Below, piece by piece: positions 59,294-64,000 of a stretch of 64,000 bases of DNA. Origin of the DNA: Piper betle (lineage: Eukaryota > Streptophyta > Magnoliopsida > Piperales > Piperaceae); contig JAURVB010012608.1 of NCBI GenBank assembly GCA_033002965.1, positions 1 through 64,000 on the forward strand, in the 5' to 3' direction. A program made the position numbers and the translations under genes. The number at the start of each line of letters is the position of its first letter. The first letter of the stretch is position 1. The notes under the pieces were generated by a model. That model saw only the letters and a program-made list of their open reading frames with translations, had not been told where the DNA came from and did not search any database.

Positions 59294-61286
59294 TGTTACA
59301 GCCTTGATTCGTGGACGTCCCGCGAACCAGGGTTTGGGTGTTGTTTCTGGATTCCCTACGTCCATGAAGGGGATAGCAGTGGTTATCCGAGTGGTGGAAA
59401 CAACACACCGAGGCTAACCCGTGATTATGTTGCAGTCCAAACCGAGTTGCACGATGCTGCTGGAGGACCGAGCATGCCGGTGGAGCAAGGTGTCGGGAAC
59501 AGCAGCAAGTGTCGGCACATGGGTCGGTATTCGGTGTACCGAGCATGTGGCCGAGTCCAGGTCAAGAAACCTCAAGTTGTTGCTGATCGGTGTTTGGGTC
59601 GGCATATCGAGGTTGTGGTGCAACCGTGGACCGAGCAGGCTACCGAGCCGAGTACGCAGCGTAGGGTGCCGAGCATTCGCTAGTACCGAGCAAAATAGCG
59701 GAACCGTGCTGGAAAACTGTACCGAGCACTGTAGCGGGCGAGCGCGGGTCGTGCGCGCTACTGCGCGAGTGCGCTGCGACGCGAGCGCGCGGGCGAGCAA
59801 GCGCGCGGGCGCGCGGGTGCGCGGCGTGCGCGGGCGCGCGGGTGCGCGGGCGTGCGCGGGCGCGCGGGTGCGCGGGCGTGCGCGGGCGCGCGATGGCGCG
59901 CGCTGCTGTTCGTGCGAGCGGGCGCGCGCGGGTGTGCGCGCAGGCGTGCGAGCGGGCAGATGCTGGTGAACGCGACAGTGCAGGGGCATGCACGAGCGGT
60001 GGTGCTGGTTCAGGGCGATGTTGGTGAACCATTGCTGGCAGTTGGTCGGTGAGTTGCTGCGGGAGGTTGAGCCATGTCTGGACGGTGCTGGAGTCGAGCC
60101 GGCGGGCGCGACGGGAGGACCAGCGGTGCAGCCAAGGCGGTTAGGAGGAAGCTTCCTGGACGTGCTGGAGTATCTTGGTGAAGATATGCAGTTATCCAGA
60201 TTGGGCGTTTAGGAAGTTATCTGCAACTAACTGCTGGAGATAAACTTGAAGGCCGTTGGATGAACCTGGACGGGAGATGGGCTAGGTTGCTGAACACGGT
60301 GGATCTTGCAGATCTCTGGAGTTGAAGATGCTGGCAGATTCGGAGTTATCTTGGAGCAGCAGTTCGTGGGAGTATATAAGGGTTAGGCCAGACGTGGAGA
60401 AGAGGACTTCTCTTCGATGGACGGAAGAGAACTTCTCTTCGACGGACTGAAGAGGGGGCCGATTGGGTACTTGTTCTCGTGGTGAGACTTGCTGATCGGT
60501 GTGCAACGTGAGCAACCTGGAGAGGGAAGAAGCGAGGGAGTTGCTGCAGCCGGCGCTGGGAGTAGTGCTGGAATTCCAGACGCTTGCTTGAATCCAAGGT
60601 GCACGTTGTGAGGTTGCTGGTGTTGGCAACTGGGAGGGTTACTCGGGCCAGGTAATCCTTGTGTGAGTTCCTTTGTATTTTGGGTACATTGGGGCGAGGC
60701 TGTGGGGGCTGTCCACAAGCTGAGCGAGTGCTTGAGAGAGGAGTCGAGTACTTGTAATGCCTTGTATTGACAGATTAATATAAGGTTGGGGTTTCCCCGT
60801 ATATCTGTGTTGTGTTCGTTGTCTGACGTTTTAGGCAGGGAACCTTAGTACCGGGTCGTGGTCGAGGTTTACAAGGCGACGGTGGTTGCTGAGACGAACA
60901 GGGACAGAGGCACGATCTCTACCAGGCGTGTTGCTGGTAGGGCGATCGGGCAGTGCTGCGGTGGTGGTGCTGTTTGACTCCTGGAACAGCCTATCGGCAA
61001 GGCGTGCCGATAGCCAGGAGTGCTGTCGAAGTGCTGGTGCGTGGCCAGACACGGGTGATCGATCAAGGGCGCTGTTTGAGGGCAACACCGAACGGGTGGA
61101 TCTGCTGGACGTGCAGGGGTCAACCTCGGTGGTGCGTATTGCGGCCGAACACGAGTGTAGTGTTTGTGGCCTTGGCTCCCGCTATTGCGTGTTGAGTGTC
61201 AGGCTGAGTGTTCCCAGGGAGGGAATACGCCGCACAGGCAGGGACTCGGAGGCGAAAAATTCGACCTTACGAACGGGCCTGTGACA
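59294..61286 (+). repeat. 3' LTR (1993 bp) with expanded CG-rich tract
   Basis: Same ends as the 5' LTR. It is about 90 bases longer because the CG-rich tract (about 59750-59955) carries about three copies of a 26-bp unit starting GGGCGCGCGGGTGCGCGGGC, where the 5' LTR has one, plus a short extra segment. Confidence 0.92.
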
Positions 61287-61291
61287 CTTAC

Positions 61292-62407
61292 CATGGGAAG
61301 CCGTCCGGGTGCTTCATGTTTGATTTGTGTCATTCACTTGGGAAAAACACCAACGAAATGCTGTGGTTAGCTTGTGTGTCTCTTGCTGATCAATTTGTTC
61401 ACGAGAAGCTGACAAACGAGAGGTATCAAGCCGGGCTGATGGAGCTTGAGCAGCATGTTAGCAGTTCTGGCAAGCTTTTGTGGCTCTTAGAGATGGCACC
61501 AAAATTCGGGCACCTGACTATTTTAGAATTGTTTGCGAGGATGAGCCGAGGCTTGTGCTGCTGCGAGAGTGGAATTTGATTCAATGGTATCTTCCTCATA
61601 TGTGGCCACGAAATTGAGAACTTGGAGTGAAAATAAATTGAAGAAGTTGAAGCTTCTCTTGGCCAGTATTTGGTCTCCATGAATGCCGGCAAAAGTTTCA
61701 GTACACGAACAATGACGTGAAGCTTACAATGAAGGATGAGTTTGAGAGGTTCTTACCACAGTTCGGTTTGACAGAGTTCTATTACAGAGGTTTCTTACAG
61801 TTTCATGGGTATTGCTCAAAGGTTGGGCTGCTTATGTGGTTTATGCAGTTACATCTTTGCTCGACTCATGTGCTGCGCATGCAAGTCCATCCACCGTTGA
61901 ACAGTTTTGCCTTCCTTATCCTGCTCTATTTTTGAAGAACTTGGACAAGCGAAGATGCACAATGCTATCCAAGTTCAGCTGCCCGTACACTGGCAGGGGA
62001 CTATTGCAATTACGAAAAATTGGTTTATAAGAAGTGGGAGGAAATTCAGATGGGTTAATGTTGAAGATGCTGTTGATGTTAATTGGTGGGTTGTCTTCTA
62101 CCTTTGACCAAATTCTGCTACTTCTTAATGGATGCTTTGCATGAAAATGGATCAAGATTGAAGCTGATAATCTGTGCATGCTTGGCACAAGAGCCTAGTA
62201 GAAACCTTGATTGTTGGAGTTTGTAGCAAACCCAGAAAAGGGGCAATAGGAAACTCATTTGGCTACATGTTTAGGGCTGCTGCTGAGAAGATAGGCGTTG
62301 AATGTCGTCATGAGTTGTTTGAGTCTTCGTGGATTGAATTAGATACTGCTGCTATTAATTCTTTTATGATCAGGATTAATGAGCAACTTAAACGCCACTC
62401 TCGATAA
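61292..62407 (+). pseudogene. CDC45 pseudogene, downstream part
   Basis: Continues HGKPSGCFMFDLCHSLGKNT, EMLWLACVSLADQFVHEKLT, RYQAGLMELEQHV, DGTKIRAPDYFRIV, EDEPRLVLLREWNL, DEFERFLPQFGLTEFYYRGF, SGRKFRWVNVEDAVD, LIVGVCSKPRKGAIGNSFGY, FESSWIELDTAAINSFMIR, ending NEQLKRHSR and TAA. These follow plant CDC45 to its C-terminus, with several frame changes and stops. There is no intron anywhere in the copy. A 5'-truncated, intron-free copy suggests a retrocopy, unless the parent gene also lacks introns. No poly(A) tail remains. Confidence 0.85.
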
Positions 62408-63199
62408 ATTTCGTTCTTTTATAAAGTAGTAGGTCTTTTCAATAGTTTGACATCTGCCATTTTCAAATCCTTTATTCTATGTGTATCCTATATTAGGGGA
62501 CTGTAGTTATCTGTGAATTTGTTGGGAATTATTCTGGGAAATTACTTTAGCTTTTACTGTGTGTTTATGCAACGAAGTTGGTTGCACTAGTGTTGAGGTT
62601 TTGATGTTGGTTGCCCTAGAGTTGAATTCACTTGTTTTGTCTCCTTTTTAATTACTTTTTCTTTTACTTTTGCTTGCAGACCGAAATCATGAGAGGGTAT
62701 GAAACTACAGATTTAATCAGTCACATTATTACTTCAAACTCTGCATTCATTCTGAAAGTGTTGCCTGTGGTATTGGCAGAGATGCAATCATGAATAATTC
62801 AAGGTACACATAAAAGTTAGAAATCATGTTTATGATGTGTTTTTCCTTCCTATATGAATAATTGCGCGCCGGCTTAATGTGGACCATAAAACTAGGAATC
62901 CTAGAGACATCCTAGACAGGAGGGAAACATGAGACTTGATATACTGCCTACGGTTTGAGAATATATGCTATTACCACGAATCTCATCTGATTACTGAAAA
63001 TAGTCAGTTCCAGATAAATCATAGAATTGTTTTATACAAAATAAAACAAAGCCAATGCTCTTCGGGGACAAAAAAATGCTTTAAAAAAATGTTAGTTGAT
63101 TAAAACTTTGTTGTTTATGGGATAGGTTGAGACTTCCTAACATTTCCTTTTGGTAATGGATGGAAGAAATTACTTCTTTGTCAAATAGAAGTTTTGCAT
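62408..63199. other. Flank of the CDC45 copy
   Basis: T-rich, then mixed DNA. No gene or bounded repeat was seen. Confidence 0.55.
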
Positions 63200-63204
63200 C
63201 CTAT

Positions 63205-63660
63205 TATTAAGCCCTTTTAATCTAAAAATTAGTTTAAAATATAAGATTTTCTCATTAGCCTATATACAAGTCGCTGGTCATCTTGATATATGATGTAGGA
63301 TAAAACCCAACAATTTTCTCCCTCACACATCATGCCACCCGAATTATTTTTCCCTCACTACGTATAAGGCTTACATATTATAGTAAAGTTTTATGAGATT
63401 CTAATTCAGGCTTGCCTACTCGAATCATCTCTCTATTATAGTGAAATTCTATGAGACTCTAATTCGGGCTGGCCTAAGGTAACACCAAGCCAACCAAGCT
63501 CTGATGCTACTATTGGGCCCTTTAGGTCCCTAAAAGAGACTTGTAATAAGTGTCACAGGTTTTTCTTAATATACAATCTAATTTAAGGAATAAGGCTTTT
63601 CTACTAGTTTATATACAAGTCACTAGTCACCTTTACACATGATATAGGATAAACCCAACA
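63205..63660 (-). mobile_element. TRIM-like miniature LTR retrotransposon
   Basis: Read on the minus strand, the 5' LTR is 63660-63511 and the 3' LTR 63312-63205. Both start TGTTGGGTTT followed by TATCCTA and end with GGGCYYAATA. A degenerate initiator-Met primer site (AGCATCAGAGC, about 63497-63507) follows the first LTR, and a purine tract (GGGAGAAAAT) precedes the second. CCTAT flanks both sides (63200-63204 and 63661-63665). The internal 198 bases code for nothing but hold an imperfect direct repeat (TATTATAGTAAAG and TATTATAGTGAAA). LTRs differ by indels, so it is old. Confidence 0.82.
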
Positions 63661-63665
63661 CCTAT

Positions 63666-64000
63666 ATCTTCAACACATCCCCCTAGAAGAAGCTGTGTGG
63701 CAACTTTGGTCAGTTCTGCCGTCACATTTGGATGATTCCAATTTAAAATGGCTATGGCAACTCTAAGCTAACTCATTGCCCAGCCATAAGCACCGGAGCC
63801 GGGCAAGCACCATAAAGATCATATATCATGCTTGCATGAAGCCTATGAAAAAGTTCTGTAGAAGGTGTAGGTTGGGCTTCTGTATCCAGTGGCAGTCATG
63901 GGCCAAGATATCAGCTACCTCGGAACCATGCATGATTGACAACTTGACTTCCAATTCTTGAATGTAATTCGAACCATAACGCGATTGGCAGTTGGCTGCA
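63666..64000. other. Window end, nothing recognised
   Basis: Mixed-composition DNA with a 61-codon open frame (63776-63961) that matches nothing I know. Confidence 0.5.

Larger units (their letters stand above)
55135..61286 (+). mobile_element. LTR retrotransposon, gag-bearing, lacking reverse transcriptase and integrase
   Basis: Both LTRs are present (55135-57037 and 59294-61286), with a primer-binding site, a polypurine tract and target duplication CTTAC (55130-55134 and 61287-61291). The internal region is only about 2.26 kb: one gag gene, then a decayed protease remnant (VSALVDT at about 58289) and about 0.8 kb of unrecognised DNA. No RT, RNase H or integrase motif was seen. The gag type and zinc knuckle point to Ty3/gypsy. 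The two LTRs differ by roughly ten visible substitutions plus one repeat-length change, so the insertion is young. It must have moved with enzymes from another element. It sits inside the CDC45 pseudogene. Confidence 0.93.

Overview
The window is nuclear DNA of a flowering plant. The genes have plant-type GT-AG introns, and their relatives are plant proteins: a plastid-type FAD synthetase, an alpha carbonic anhydrase, a BOI-type RING ligase, F-box proteins and a MORN-repeat protein. Very GC-rich first exons next to AT-rich introns and intergenic DNA suggest a commelinid-type monocot. That placement is inference, and the species cannot be named from the sequence alone.

Layout. 1-9 kb: a MORN-repeat membrane protein gene and an aminotransferase gene of the kynurenine/glutamine transaminase K type, both on the minus strand, with a truncated U2 snRNA-like fragment between them. 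9.9-12.7 kb: an old, AT-shifted solo LTR. 12.7-19 kb: gene-poor DNA with a 120-bp tandem duplication. 19-20.7 kb: a seven-exon alpha carbonic anhydrase gene (plus). 22.1-24 kb: a two-exon FBW2-like F-box/LRR gene (minus). 28.1-29.2 kb: a one-exon F-box/kelch gene (minus). 30.1-33.2 kb: a collage of broken fragments of three unrelated plant genes (bestrophin-like VCCN1, PMI1-like and HLTF/SMARCA3-like HIRAN). 33.3-44.2 kb: a nest of repeats in which GC-rich blocks alternate with AT-rich inverted-repeat arrays, interrupted by two younger solo LTRs of the 9.9-kb family. 45.2-48.3 kb: a five-exon FAD synthetase gene (minus). 49.8-51.6 kb: a decaying gene for a GT51 peptidoglycan transglycosylase-like protein (plus). 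51.9-53.5 kb: a BOI-related RING ubiquitin ligase gene (plus). 54.9-62.4 kb: an intronless, broken CDC45 copy split by a young LTR retrotransposon that carries gag and little else. 63.2-63.7 kb: a 456-bp TRIM-like element.

Most GC-rich exons contain reading-frame breaks that are all one or two bases too short and lie at runs of C or G. Restoring those run lengths makes every gene phase-correct across its introns: 399, 438, 271, 283, 369 and 293 codons for the six affected genes. The simplest reading is homopolymer under-calling in the assembly, so these genes are annotated as real. The GT51 gene differs: it also has two in-frame stops and looks like genuine decay.

There is no operon-like logic. 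The genes are independent single-copy plant genes separated by transposon debris. The notable biology is the GT51 relic, which points to the ancestral plastid peptidoglycan pathway, and the repeat nest, in which a short palindromic word is shared between the solo LTRs and the AT-rich arrays.
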